From contig JBOHHM010000208.1 of assembly GCA_050725495.1 (NCBI GenBank), positions 1 to 19,513 on the forward strand: a stretch of DNA of 19,513 nt. The letters run 5' to 3'. The notes under the pieces were generated by a model. It searched no databases. It was given only the letters and a program-made list of their open reading frames with translations, and had not been told where the DNA came from. Below, in pieces: positions 10,787-17,838 of this stretch. Within the stretch, counting starts at the first letter, position 1, and each line of letters opens with the position of its first letter. The translations under genes and the position numbers were made by a program. The DNA comes from JBOHHM01 sp050725495 (GTDB lineage Bacteria > Pseudomonadota > Gammaproteobacteria > Burkholderiales > Burkholderiaceae_C).

Positions 10787-11014
10787 TCACAGGCCCGGCG
10801 CGCTGTACATCGTCATCTCCCACTCGCCCGACGCCTCGTCGTGGCGCAGGATGTAGATCCCGCCGTCACCCCCCTGCAGCTTGAAGTACCGGTGATCCGG
10901 CGCCAGCCAGCGGTCGAGGATGGCTTTCACCTCGATGCGACGCTCGCCGAGATGGAAAGCGCGCGGCTCTTGTTCGCCGCGGTAGCCGGCATAGCACTCC
11001 ACACGAATCCCCAT
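10787..11014 (-). CDS. Conserved hypothetical small protein, 75 residues
   Basis: Unrecognised cytoplasmic protein of 75 residues, rich in charged and aromatic residues, reading MGIRVECYAGYRGEQEPR at the start and with KLQGGDGGIYILRHDE near the C-terminus. I recall similar short proteins in proteobacteria but can name no function. No signal peptide or membrane segment is visible. The ATG at 11014 is chosen because the upstream in-frame extension to 11320 has shadow-like composition and lies antisense to the peptidase gene. GGAG lies only 2 nt from the ATG, so the binding site is poor. It is divergent from the peptidase gene across about 50 bp. Confidence 0.65.
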   Translation of the reverse strand: MGIRVECYAGYRGEQEPRAFHLGERRIEVKAILDRWLAPDHRYFKLQGGDGGIYILRHDEASGEWEMTMYSAPGL

Positions 11015-11065
11015 CGCTCCATAATAAACGCACACCGTTTCAGGCTGTAGTGAGCCTAGTCCAGC

Positions 11066-12076
11066 GTGCAAAGCCATGCCCCTCGGATGCTCGGACTCTC
11101 GTTGGCGGCGCTGGCCTTGCTCAGGGTGGCCGCCAGCATCATGAGCGATCCACGCGCCACCGCCGCCCCTGCCGCGTCCACAGCGAGCCAAGCGACGGAA
11201 CTGGCCGCATTGACCGGGCGATTGCGAGCCCATGTTCACCATCTGGCGGGCCAGATCGGCGAACGCAACGTGTTCCATCCCCAGACGCTGCGCGCCGCGG
11301 GCGACTATCTGCGCGCCCAATGGGCGTCACAGGGCTACCAGGTCCTGTCCCAGAGCTACGAGACCTACGGCGTGCGCTGCGAGAACCTCGAGGTCACGCT
11401 GCCCGGCGCGAGCCGGCCGCAGCAGATCATCGTGGTCGGAGCGCACTACGACTCGGTCAGCGGCAGCCCGGGCGCCAACGACAACGCCAGCGGCGTGGCC
11501 GCGCTGCTGGAGCTCAGTCGGGCGCTGGCGCAGGCGCAGCCGGCCCGCACCATCCGCTTCGTCGCCTTCGTGAACGAAGAGTCGCCCTTCTTTGCCCGCG
11601 GCGAGATGGGCAGCACGGTCTACGCCAGGGCGGCGCGTGCCCGCGGCGACAACATCCAACTGATGGTCTCGCTCGAGATGCTGGGCTACTACAGCGACGC
11701 GCCACATAGCCAGCGCTACCCACCGCTGATCGGATTCTTCTACCCGGATCGGGCCAATTTCATCGGCTTCGTGTCCAACTTCGCCTCGCGTCGCCCATTG
11801 CGCGAATGGGTCAAGGCCTTCCGCTCCCACTCGGATTTTCCGGCGGAATCACTCGCCACGTTCGAGTTCGTCCCGGGTGTTGCCTGGAGCGACCATCTCT
11901 CGTTCTGGCGCGAGGGCTATGCGGCGCTGATGGTCACCGACACCGCCTTCTACCGCTACGCCCACTATCACAGCCACCAGGACACGCCCGACCAATTGAA
12001 CTATCCCGCGATGGCGCGAGTCGTCATGGGACTACAGGGCGCGCTGACCACCATCGCCTCACCGCCGGGCCGTTGA
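11066..12076 (+). CDS. Exported M28-family zinc metallopeptidase (aminopeptidase-like)
   Basis: Predicted exported di-zinc peptidase of 336 residues. A hydrophobic N-terminus (MLGLSLAALALL in the shorter form) suggests a signal peptide or anchor. M28 residues are visible in order: H127 and D129 in GAHYDSVSGSPG, bridging D139 in GANDNASG, E171/E172 in FVNEESPFF, E204 in SLEMLGYY and H304 in YHSHQDTPD. M28 enzymes usually release N-terminal amino acids; the substrate cannot be told. The start is uncertain. The GTG at 11066 is the earliest possible because an in-frame TAG lies at 11057; the ATG at 11087 gives a cleaner signal peptide, and neither has a good ribosome binding site. It is an isolated gene between the divergent small hypothetical and the GYD gene. 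Confidence 0.85.
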   Translation: MQSHAPRMLGLSLAALALLRVAASIMSDPRATAAPAASTASQATELAALTGRLRAHVHHLAGQIGERNVFHPQTLRAAGDYLRAQWASQGYQVLSQSYETYGVRCENLEVTLPGASRPQQIIVVGAHYDSVSGSPGANDNASGVAALLELSRALAQAQPARTIRFVAFVNEESPFFARGEMGSTVYARAARARGDNIQLMVSLEMLGYYSDAPHSQRYPPLIGFFYPDRANFIGFVSNFASRRPLREWVKAFRSHSDFPAESLATFEFVPGVAWSDHLSFWREGYAALMVTDTAFYRYAHYHSHQDTPDQLNYPAMARVVMGLQGALTTIASPPGR

Positions 12077-12119
12077 CAGTGACCGGCGAAAAACAGGCCT
12101 CATTGCGGCGAGCGCTTCC

Positions 12120-12125
12120 TATAAT
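12120..12125 (+). promoter_or_regulatory. Candidate -10 hexamer for the GYD-domain gene
   Basis: A perfect TATAAT lies about 95 bp upstream of the GYD ATG in a GC-rich gap. TTGCGG at 12103-12108 is only 11 bp away and TTGACA at 12073-12078 is 41 bp away, so neither is a standard -35. The hexamer is seen; promoter function is inferred. Confidence 0.35.
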
Positions 12126-12220
12126 GGAATTCAGGGGCCAGTCCCCGTTTGCCGGGATGGTTCCCGTACCCTGCGCACGGTCCCGCGGATGCGCTCAGCA
12201 CAGCACAACGGAGGTGTTCC

Positions 12221-12508
12221 ATGGCAACCTACGTGATTCTCAGCCGTTTTTCCCCGGACGCGTTCCGCGATCCAGGCGAATTCAAACAGTTGGCCGCGAC
12301 CGTGGCCGAGAAAATCAAGAGCGGATGTCCCGGCGTCACCTGGAAGGAAAGCTACGCCACGCTGGGGCGGTTCGATGTGGTCGATATCGTCGAAGCGAGT
12401 GACATCAAGCAGGTCGAGAAAGCCGCGATGATCATCCGCGCTTACGGGCATTCGACGACCGAAACCTTGCAAGGCACACCGTGGAACGAGTTCCTCGGTA
12501 CGCTGTAG
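12221..12508 (+). CDS. GYD-domain protein
   Basis: Cytoplasmic protein of 95 residues that fits the GYD family: it opens MATYVILSRFSPD and contains ESYATLGRFDVVDIVEA, the family's characteristic central segment, and ends TTETLQGTPWNEF. GYD proteins are small ferredoxin-like alpha/beta proteins of unknown biochemical role. The ATG at 12221 follows GGAGGTG with good spacing, so longer in-frame starts (12149) are discarded. It is the last chromosomal gene before the tRNA-Lys scar, with a strong hairpin directly behind it. Confidence 0.8.
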   Translation: MATYVILSRFSPDAFRDPGEFKQLAATVAEKIKSGCPGVTWKESYATLGRFDVVDIVEASDIKQVEKAAMIIRAYGHSTTETLQGTPWNEFLGTL

Positions 12509-12514
12509 CAGGCA

Positions 12515-12539
12515 CCAGCCCCAAAAGAAAAGGGGCTGG
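12515..12539. terminator. Hairpin after the GYD gene, possibly a bidirectional terminator
   Basis: Perfect eight-base arms CCAGCCCC (12515-12522) and GGGGCTGG (12532-12539) enclose a 9-nt purine loop, starting 6 nt after the GYD stop. No immediate T-run follows on the plus strand; a T-stretch (12563-12567) occurs later. On the minus strand the hairpin lies downstream of the tRNA 3' end, so it may have served both genes. Confidence 0.55.
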
Positions 12540-12566
12540 CCATCACAGCCAGTCCCTTTGAATTTT

Positions 12567-12612
12567 TGGTAGGACGTGCAGGATTCGAACCTGCGACCAA
12601 CGGATTAAAAGT
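12567..12612 (-). other. Attachment-site scar: displaced 3' half of tRNA-Lys(UUU)
   Basis: Read on the minus strand this gives, from the anticodon loop onward, CTTTTAA (anticodon UUU), the 3' anticodon stem TCCGT, variable loop TGGTC, a perfect T arm (GCAGG, TTCGAAT, CCTGC), acceptor strand ACGTCCT and ACCA. The 5' half is absent: no matching acceptor strand or D arm follows to the right, so this is a fragment, not a working tRNA. Homology ends just 5' of the anticodon triplet, the usual crossover region of tRNA-targeting tyrosine integrases. I infer a junction (attL or attR by convention), with the intact tRNA-Lys at the far end of the element. Confidence 0.82.
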
Positions 12613-12731
12613 TCTAAGAATCCGTGTTTAAGCGAGTTTTACGATATGCTACGGAGCCTGAAACTTCTAGGAAAATCAAAGATCTAATGTTTGAAGCTGC
12701 CTGAAGAGGTGGCAGTGGTTTCGAAGTTTCT

Positions 12732-12793
12732 GGTCTACTATTGGTCTACTTGTCGTCGGGTCGCCACACCGCTTGAAGCCAGTTCAGTAGACC
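12732..12793. repeat. Three-copy octamer between att site and integrase (candidate arm-type sites)
   Basis: GGTCTACT occurs at 12732-12739 and 12743-12750 as close direct repeats 11 bp apart, one helical turn, and inverted as AGTAGACC at 12786-12793, just before the integrase ribosome binding site. Position and helical phasing suggest arm sites for the integrase or sites for the AlpA-like protein, which could couple recombination to int autoregulation. The remaining sequence from 12613 to 12806 holds no gene. Confidence 0.5.
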
Positions 12794-12806
12794 TCCGGAG
12801 CTGCAA

Positions 12807-14120
12807 ATGGACGCCAAACTCACGAAATCATTCGTCGACAAGCTTCCGTATGCGAACGTGGGGCAGGTCTTCTATCGCGATGCGGAATTGAAGGGCTTCG
12901 GTTTGCGTGTTGGGGCGACTGCCAAGACCTATATTGCAGAGTCCAAAGTGAACGGCCGTGTAGCACGCGTCACGATTGGCAAGCATGGCGTCTTCACGGC
13001 GGAACAGGCGCGGGCGGAAGCCAGGGGGCTGCTCCAGCAAATGGCGAAGGGCATCAACCCTAATGACGTGAAGGCAGAACGCCGCGCGAAGGCCATTACG
13101 CTTCGGCAGACATTCGAGGACTTCCTCGCAGCTCGCAAAGCGCTAAAGCCCCGGACGGTCTACGACTATCGCAGATTCATGGGCCTCCTTTCGCGGCCGG
13201 CCGCCGGTGAGCAAGAAAGAAGGAATCCGCGCCGGCAACCAGGCTACTTCGAAGACTGGCTGGAGAAACCAATCGCCGAGATTACCAAGGACATGGTTGC
13301 CAGGCGCCATGGAAAAATCGGCGAAACCAGCCCGGCGCAAGCGAATCTGGCTATGCGGTTCCTGCGCGCGCTCTTCAACTTCGCCATTGGCAGGTATGAG
13401 GACAGCAAGGGGCAACCGCTCATAGGCGCGAATCCGGTGACGCGTCTCTCCCAGACCAAGGCGTGGTATCGGGTTGAGCGCCGCCAGTCGATCATTAAGT
13501 CACACGAACTGAGTGCGTGGTTCCAGGCGGTATTACGCCTCGACAGCATGGCGCCGAACGGCAAGGCCGAGACCGTACGTGATTATTTGATCATTCTGCT
13601 GTTGACCGGGCTCAGGCGGCAGGAGGCGGCGCGGCTTACCTGGGATCGGGTGGATCTGGCGGCGAGGACGATTGCCATTACTGACACCAAGAATCGGCAG
13701 GATCACGTATTGCCGGTGTCCGACTACCTGTTCCAAATGCTTCAGGAGAGAAAGCAATCCTCATCCAGCAATTACGTGTTTCCCGGAGATGGAAGGACGG
13801 GGCACCTGATCGAACCCCGCAAGCAGATGGCGAAGGTCACCTCACAGTCTGGTATCAGGTTCACACCGCACGATCTTCGCCGCACATTCATCACGGTCGC
13901 GGAAAGCCTCGACGTACCGGCCTACGCGCTAAAACGCCTGCTTAACCATAAGATGCCCAATGACGTCACGGCGGGCTACATCGTGATCGACGTGGAGCGG
14001 TTGAGGAAACCGATGCAGCAGATCACGGATTACATTCTGAGCGCAGCGGGCATCCGGCCGAATGCGGAAGTCGTCAGTTTCCCAACCGCGCATGCGGCAC
14101 TCCAACGTACCGCGGAGTAA
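12807..14120 (+). CDS. int: P4-type tyrosine-family site-specific integrase
   Basis: Catalyses integration, and with an excision factor excision, of the element at the tRNA-Lys site. The 437-residue product has an N-terminal arm-binding domain of the P4-integrase (DUF4102) type (about 1-90; KGFGLRVGATAKTYI, VTIGKHGVFTAEQAR). A SAM-like core-binding domain follows (about 100-215), then the catalytic domain with R270 in LTGLRRQEA, K295 in TDTKNRQ, H355 and R358 in HDLRRTF, H381 in LLNHK and nucleophile Y391, so all expected residues are intact. An Arg/Pro-rich segment (about 128-148) looks like an insertion relative to related integrases. The ATG follows CCGGAG with suitable spacing, about 195 bp from the att scar. 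The stop overlaps the next ATG by 1 nt. Confidence 0.95.
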   Translation: MDAKLTKSFVDKLPYANVGQVFYRDAELKGFGLRVGATAKTYIAESKVNGRVARVTIGKHGVFTAEQARAEARGLLQQMAKGINPNDVKAERRAKAITLRQTFEDFLAARKALKPRTVYDYRRFMGLLSRPAAGEQERRNPRRQPGYFEDWLEKPIAEITKDMVARRHGKIGETSPAQANLAMRFLRALFNFAIGRYEDSKGQPLIGANPVTRLSQTKAWYRVERRQSIIKSHELSAWFQAVLRLDSMAPNGKAETVRDYLIILLLTGLRRQEAARLTWDRVDLAARTIAITDTKNRQDHVLPVSDYLFQMLQERKQSSSSNYVFPGDGRTGHLIEPRKQMAKVTSQSGIRFTPHDLRRTFITVAESLDVPAYALKRLLNHKMPNDVTAGYIVIDVERLRKPMQQITDYILSAAGIRPNAEVVSFPTAHAALQRTAE

Positions 14121-14776
14121 TGGCTGTGCCTCGTGGCCAGTCCTTGAAGCGACCTATGGCCGTTGTGGCTGGGCGCCGCGTTGCCACCGCTGCGCAGCCC
14201 TTCTCGGAAGAACATAAAGATTCACCACCATCCCGCACCAGACGCCAAGAGAGAGCAATCGAGCGGCTGAGTGATGCCCGCTCCGACCTGGAGAGATGGC
14301 ACGGCAAATCCTTCGAGGAGATCGAACAGGCCGCGCCACTCAATAAGCGTGCGTTCGAGGAAGCCCAGGAGGAATTCGAAAAAGCTATGGTCAATGCGAT
14401 CCGGCTCGGGCTCGCCGATCACCCGATGGTGCGAGCGTGGATCGTGACTCAGCGCGGGCTTGGAGCTCGGGATACACTGCGGCGGGCCAGAAGCGGCGTC
14501 GAAGCAGGCGTCAAGCGGCCTCTTGGGCTGGGTGAGCTAGGCGTGATATACGTAACAGTGACACTCGCTCAGCTGGGGCAATCTCCCGCAGATGTGCATA
14601 GGATATTGGCTGGGCGCGGTCCCCTATCGCCTAGCTTGGTCGCGCAGCTTACCGAACTCGGGAGACGGGGCAAAGAAACGCTCAAGATCCTGGGCAAGCG
14701 CCCTCTGCTTGCGCCAATGACACGACAAGCGTTCTACAAGTTACTCGACCGGCTCGACCTCGACGGGCATTTCTAG
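14120..14776 (+). CDS. Uncharacterised integrase-coupled protein, 218 residues
   Basis: I do not recognise this protein. It is soluble and basic, begins with a Ser/Arg-rich disordered stretch (1-45), has a charged helical segment (about 40-95, RERAIERLSDARSDLERWHG-like composition), then an amphipathic region with LGELGVIYVTVTLAQLGQSP and a C-terminal helical part (TRQAFYKLLDRLDLDG). No catalytic motif, signal peptide or membrane span is visible. The ATG overlaps the integrase stop (TAATG), so it is translationally coupled to int and is probably made with it. That hints at a role in integration, excision or element control, but this is inference from position. A hairpin at 14804-14827 follows it. 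Confidence 0.75.
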   Translation: MAVPRGQSLKRPMAVVAGRRVATAAQPFSEEHKDSPPSRTRRQERAIERLSDARSDLERWHGKSFEEIEQAAPLNKRAFEEAQEEFEKAMVNAIRLGLADHPMVRAWIVTQRGLGARDTLRRARSGVEAGVKRPLGLGELGVIYVTVTLAQLGQSPADVHRILAGRGPLSPSLVAQLTELGRRGKETLKILGKRPLLAPMTRQAFYKLLDRLDLDGHF

Positions 14777-14803
14777 CCCACATCCCCCTTCGTAGACTTC
14801 CTC

Positions 14804-14827
14804 GAACCTCCGAGCTCGATGAGGTTC
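14804..14827. terminator. Hairpin with nested palindrome after the integrase-coupled gene
   Basis: Perfect arms GAACCTC (14804-14810) and GAGGTTC (14821-14827) enclose a loop that itself contains the palindrome CGAGCTCG (14811-14818). It lies 28 nt after the stop codon and 110 bp before alpA. Without a T-run it may be a terminator or an operator; the 160 bp gap otherwise shows no gene. Confidence 0.4.
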
Positions 14828-14917
14828 ATCTGCGCCTGCCTTCCAGTTTGTCAACCAGTTCTGTCCGAATTTCCCGGGCCTTCTTCGGAAGCGCGCAAGC
14901 TGTCTCCATCAATGTTT

Positions 14918-14930
14918 CTCCTCTGAGGAG
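14918..14930 (+). promoter_or_regulatory. Hairpin covering the alpA ribosome binding site
   Basis: CTCCT (14918-14922) can pair perfectly with AGGAG (14926-14930) across a 3-nt loop. AGGAG is the Shine-Dalgarno sequence located 6 nt before the alpA ATG at 14937. Pairing would hide the site and lower excisionase translation. The complementarity is seen; a regulatory effect is inferred. Confidence 0.4.
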
Positions 14931-14936
14931 GCTTTC

Positions 14937-15140
14937 ATGCAGCAGCTACTCACCACAAAGCAGGCAGCACAACTCCTGGGCGTCTCCGATGCGTTTCTTG
15001 AACGCGACCGCTGGGCTGGCGCAAGAATCCCCTTCATCAGGGTGGGCGCGCGGGCTGTACGCTACGATCCCGCAGTCATACAAGAATACTTAAAACGGCA
15101 GCAGAGAACATCCACAAGCGACACGGGCGCTTCGTGCTAA
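14937..15140 (+). CDS. AlpA-like excisionase / MerR-superfamily HTH regulator
   Basis: Small DNA-binding protein of 67 residues with a winged helix-turn-helix of the AlpA/HTH_17 type: LLTTKQAAQLLGVSDAFLE supplies the helix-turn-helix (about 4-22), the wing follows, and IPFIRVGARAVRYDPAVIQEYL is the usual C-terminal signature. In P4-like elements such proteins stimulate integrase transcription or act as the excision factor. GAGGAG 6 nt before the ATG fixes the start, but this site lies within a small hairpin. It leads a tight plus-strand set with the small hypothetical, the primase-like gene and the GNAT-like gene. Confidence 0.85.
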   Translation: MQQLLTTKQAAQLLGVSDAFLERDRWAGARIPFIRVGARAVRYDPAVIQEYLKRQQRTSTSDTGASC

Positions 15141-15151
15141 GGCGTGCTGCC

Positions 15152-15412
15152 ATGAGCTGCCCCATTTCTCTGGATCGCCAGGGGTCATTGCCGCCAATCA
15201 ACCCGTTGCTTTCTGCGGCACTTGGATACGCTGGCGAAAAGCAGTTCGCCACGCTGCGCGAACAGTTCGCCATGCACGGGCAGACCCTGCACCGAACAAG
15301 CCCCGGCGATGGCCCGGGGAGCTATTACGCGGAGCGCTGGGGACTGGTGCGCTACCTACCTACCTTGGACGATGCGCGGCGCTTTCTGGCGCAGATCGGG
15401 GGCACGGCATGA
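15152..15412 (+). CDS. Small hypothetical protein between excisionase and primase
   Basis: Soluble 86-residue protein reading MSCPISLDRQGSLPP at the start, with a segment TLREQFAMHGQTLHRT and a C-terminal RYLPTLDDARRFLAQIGG. I recognise no domain with certainty; similar short proteins commonly accompany primase-like genes in integrated elements. The ATG at 15152 is preferred because AAGGCG lies 8 nt upstream; an in-frame GTG at 15134 would overlap alpA and add six residues. The stop overlaps the ATG of the primase-like gene by 4 nt, so the two are translationally coupled. Confidence 0.7.
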   Translation: MSCPISLDRQGSLPPINPLLSAALGYAGEKQFATLREQFAMHGQTLHRTSPGDGPGSYYAERWGLVRYLPTLDDARRFLAQIGGTA

Positions 15413-17838
15413 GCGACCCCATCGAGCAATTCCGGCTTGCCATCGCGGCGGCTGGCCTTGAGGCACCGGACATGATCCTTGCGGACGGTAGCATTCACCG
15501 TTTCAGTACCAACGGCAGGCAGGGCGACGATTCCGGCTGGTATGTGCTTCACCCCGATGGCCTACCGGCCGGGGCTTTCGGCTGCTGGCGTGAAGGCATC
15601 ACAAGCACGTGGTGCAGCAAGGCCGACCCCGACATGACGGCGGCGGAACGCGAAGCCCACCGCCAGCGCGTCAAGGCCATGCAGGCACAGCGGGACGCGG
15701 AGCAGGCTGCGCGGCATCAATCGGCGGCAGCGGACGCAGCGCAGCGCTGGCAGGCAGCGACACCCTGCACCGGGCACCCGTACCTGACCGCCAAGGGCGT
15801 GCGAGGCCACGGCGTGCGGGTTGATCCGGCTGGGGCTTTGATCGTGCCCATGCGCGACGCAGCGGGCACCCTGCACAGCCTGCACACCATTGCATCGGAC
15901 GGCGACAAGCGCTTTCTGTCTGGTGGCCGGGTGAAGGGCTGTTATCACTCGATTGGCAAACCATCGGACGGCGCGCTGATTGTGTGTGAGGGCTACGCGA
16001 CCGGCGCAAGCATCCATGAGGCGACGGGACAGGCGGTGGCCGTGGCCTTCAACGCGGGCAACCTGGAAGCGGTGGCGCTGGCCTTGCGTGCCAAGTATCC
16101 GGCGGTGCGGCTGATCGTCGCCGCTGATGATGATGTGCACACGGACGGCAATCCGGGCGTGACCAAGGCCAAGGCGGCGGCGCGGGCTGTCGGCGCACTC
16201 CTTGCGGTGCCCGACTTCGGCGCGAACAGGCTGGACGGCGCGACGGACTTCAACGATCTGCACCAAAACGCCGGGGCTGAAGCGGTGCGGCGGTGTATCG
16301 AAGCTGCGCAAATTTGCGCACCTACCCAAAGCGGCTGCGATTGGCCTGAGCCTACGCCATTGCCCGATGCCTTGCCCCCGGTGCAGCCCTTTGACCCCGG
16401 CCTGTTGCCTGTGGGCTTGCGCGACTGGGTGATGGACATTGCCCATCGGATGCAGTGCCCGCCTGACTTCCCGGCGGTGGGCGCTGTGGTGGCGCTATCG
16501 AGCCTGATCGGTGCGAGGGCCGTGGTCCAGCCCAAGGAGCGGGACGATTGGCAGGTAGTCCCGAACCTGTGGGGCTTGATCGTGGGCCGTCCGGGCGTGA
16601 TGAAATCCCCGGCGCTGGGTGAATCCCTCAAGCCCATGACTCGATTGCAGGCCACCGAGTTTGAGCAATGGCAGGCGCTGCATGATTCATGGGCACTCGA
16701 TCGCAAATTGGCGGAACTGCAAAGCGAAAGCAATGAGCGCGAAGCCAAGAAACACGCCAGCACAGACCCGGCCAAGGCGCGGACGTTGTTGGCGCCGGTG
16801 GGCACGCCAGCCGAACCGCTGGCGCGGCGCTACATCGTGAACGATGCCACCGTGGAAAAGCTGGGCGAACTGTTGCAGCAAAACCCCTGGGGCACCCTAA
16901 GCTATCGGGATGAACTGTACGGACTGCTGATCGGCATGGACAAGCAAGGGCAAGAGGGTTCACGCGCCTTCTACCAGCAAAGCTATGACGGCAATCAGGG
17001 CTACACCTTTGACCGCATCATGCGTGGCACGGTGCATATCCCCCGCGTCTGTCTGGCGATGATCGGCGGCATTCAACCGGGCCGGATTCAGGAATACGTG
17101 CGCGGCGCGGTATCGGGCGGCAGCGCCGATGATGGCCTGTTGCAGCGCTTCGGGCTGACTGTCTGGCCGGATACCAATGGCGAATTTGTCCACGTTGACC
17201 AATGGCCCGACACGCCAGCCAAAACGGCAGCATGGGCGGTGTTTGAACGGCTGGCACAGCTTCAACCGGCCAGCGAGACAGAGCCGACTGTCTGGCGCTT
17301 TTCACCCGAGGCGCAAGCTTTGTTTGTGGAGTGGCGGACAGCGTTCGAGCAGGAACTGAAACGCGGTGAACTGCACCCGGCGATGGAAAGCCACCTTGCC
17401 AAGTACCGCAAGCTGATCCCGGCGCTGGCGCTGGTGTTCGCGTTAGTTGACACCCCGGACAGCGGCGGCGTGATCGGTGAGCGCGAACTGCGCCGGGCGC
17501 TGGCATGGTACGACTACCTGCGCAGCCATGCGGAACGGCTGTATGCGGCGGCGGTGAACCCTGAAACTGCCGGGGCACGGGCGCTGCTGTCCAAGATCGA
17601 GGCGGGCAAGCTGGCAGACCGGGACGGCGTGCTGTTGGACAGCTTCACCCCTCGACAGGTTGCCGTCAAACACTGGACAGGGCTAACGACCCCGGACGCA
17701 GTGCGCAAGGCGGCGGAGGTGCTGGCTGATTACGACTGGCTGCGGCGTGCCGTGGTGCAGGGCGGGGCGGCAGGCGGCAGACCCAGTGAGCGCTACATCA
17801 TCAATCCGGCCACGCTGGCGGCAGGGGGCACGGCATGA
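15409..17838 (+). CDS. Toprim/DUF3987 primase-helicase-like replication protein
   Basis: Large 809-residue protein expected to replicate the element after excision. The N-terminal part (1-300) is primase-like: a GHPYLTAKGV segment (about 125), then a Toprim domain with the glutamate motif IVCEGYATGASIHEATG (E194) and the metal-binding VAADDD (D240-D242). No zinc finger is seen. The C-terminal DUF3987 part begins near 330 (LRDWVMDIAHRMQCPPDFPA) and has a Walker A-like GRPGVMKS at 393-400, with P401 next. The fusion is typical of phage and island proteins that combine priming with an ATPase. The ATG overlaps the preceding stop by 4 nt (ATGA), and the gene's own stop overlaps the next ATG in the same way. 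Which enzymatic activities it has is inferred from domains. Confidence 0.85.
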   Translation: MSDPIEQFRLAIAAAGLEAPDMILADGSIHRFSTNGRQGDDSGWYVLHPDGLPAGAFGCWREGITSTWCSKADPDMTAAEREAHRQRVKAMQAQRDAEQAARHQSAAADAAQRWQAATPCTGHPYLTAKGVRGHGVRVDPAGALIVPMRDAAGTLHSLHTIASDGDKRFLSGGRVKGCYHSIGKPSDGALIVCEGYATGASIHEATGQAVAVAFNAGNLEAVALALRAKYPAVRLIVAADDDVHTDGNPGVTKAKAAARAVGALLAVPDFGANRLDGATDFNDLHQNAGAEAVRRCIEAAQICAPTQSGCDWPEPTPLPDALPPVQPFDPGLLPVGLRDWVMDIAHRMQCPPDFPAVGAVVALSSLIGARAVVQPKERDDWQVVPNLWGLIVGRPGVMKSPALGESLKPMTRLQATEFEQWQALHDSWALDRKLAELQSESNEREAKKHASTDPAKARTLLAPVGTPAEPLARRYIVNDATVEKLGELLQQNPWGTLSYRDELYGLLIGMDKQGQEGSRAFYQQSYDGNQGYTFDRIMRGTVHIPRVCLAMIGGIQPGRIQEYVRGAVSGGSADDGLLQRFGLTVWPDTNGEFVHVDQWPDTPAKTAAWAVFERLAQLQPASETEPTVWRFSPEAQALFVEWRTAFEQELKRGELHPAMESHLAKYRKLIPALALVFALVDTPDSGGVIGERELRRALAWYDYLRSHAERLYAAAVNPETAGARALLSKIEAGKLADRDGVLLDSFTPRQVAVKHWTGLTTPDAVRKAAEVLADYDWLRRAVVQGGAAGGRPSERYIINPATLAAGGTA

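Noticed and set aside
11015..11320. N-terminal extension of the 75-residue minus-strand protein
   Set aside because: It lies antisense to the M28 peptidase start, has Gly/Arg/Gln shadow composition, and the conserved-looking protein begins at 11014.
12073..12125. TTGACA at 12073 with TATAAT at 12120 as one promoter
   Set aside because: The two hexamers are 41 bp apart, far from the 16-18 bp needed; only the -10 is kept as a weak candidate.
12567..12660. A complete tRNA gene
   Set aside because: Only the anticodon loop to CCA is present. No complementary acceptor strand, D arm or 5' anticodon stem in the correct position lies to the right.
14848..15093. Alternative plus-strand open frame overlapping alpA
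   Set aside because: It has Ser/Arg-rich shadow composition and no ribosome binding site, whereas the alpA frame has a good site and a clear HTH signature.
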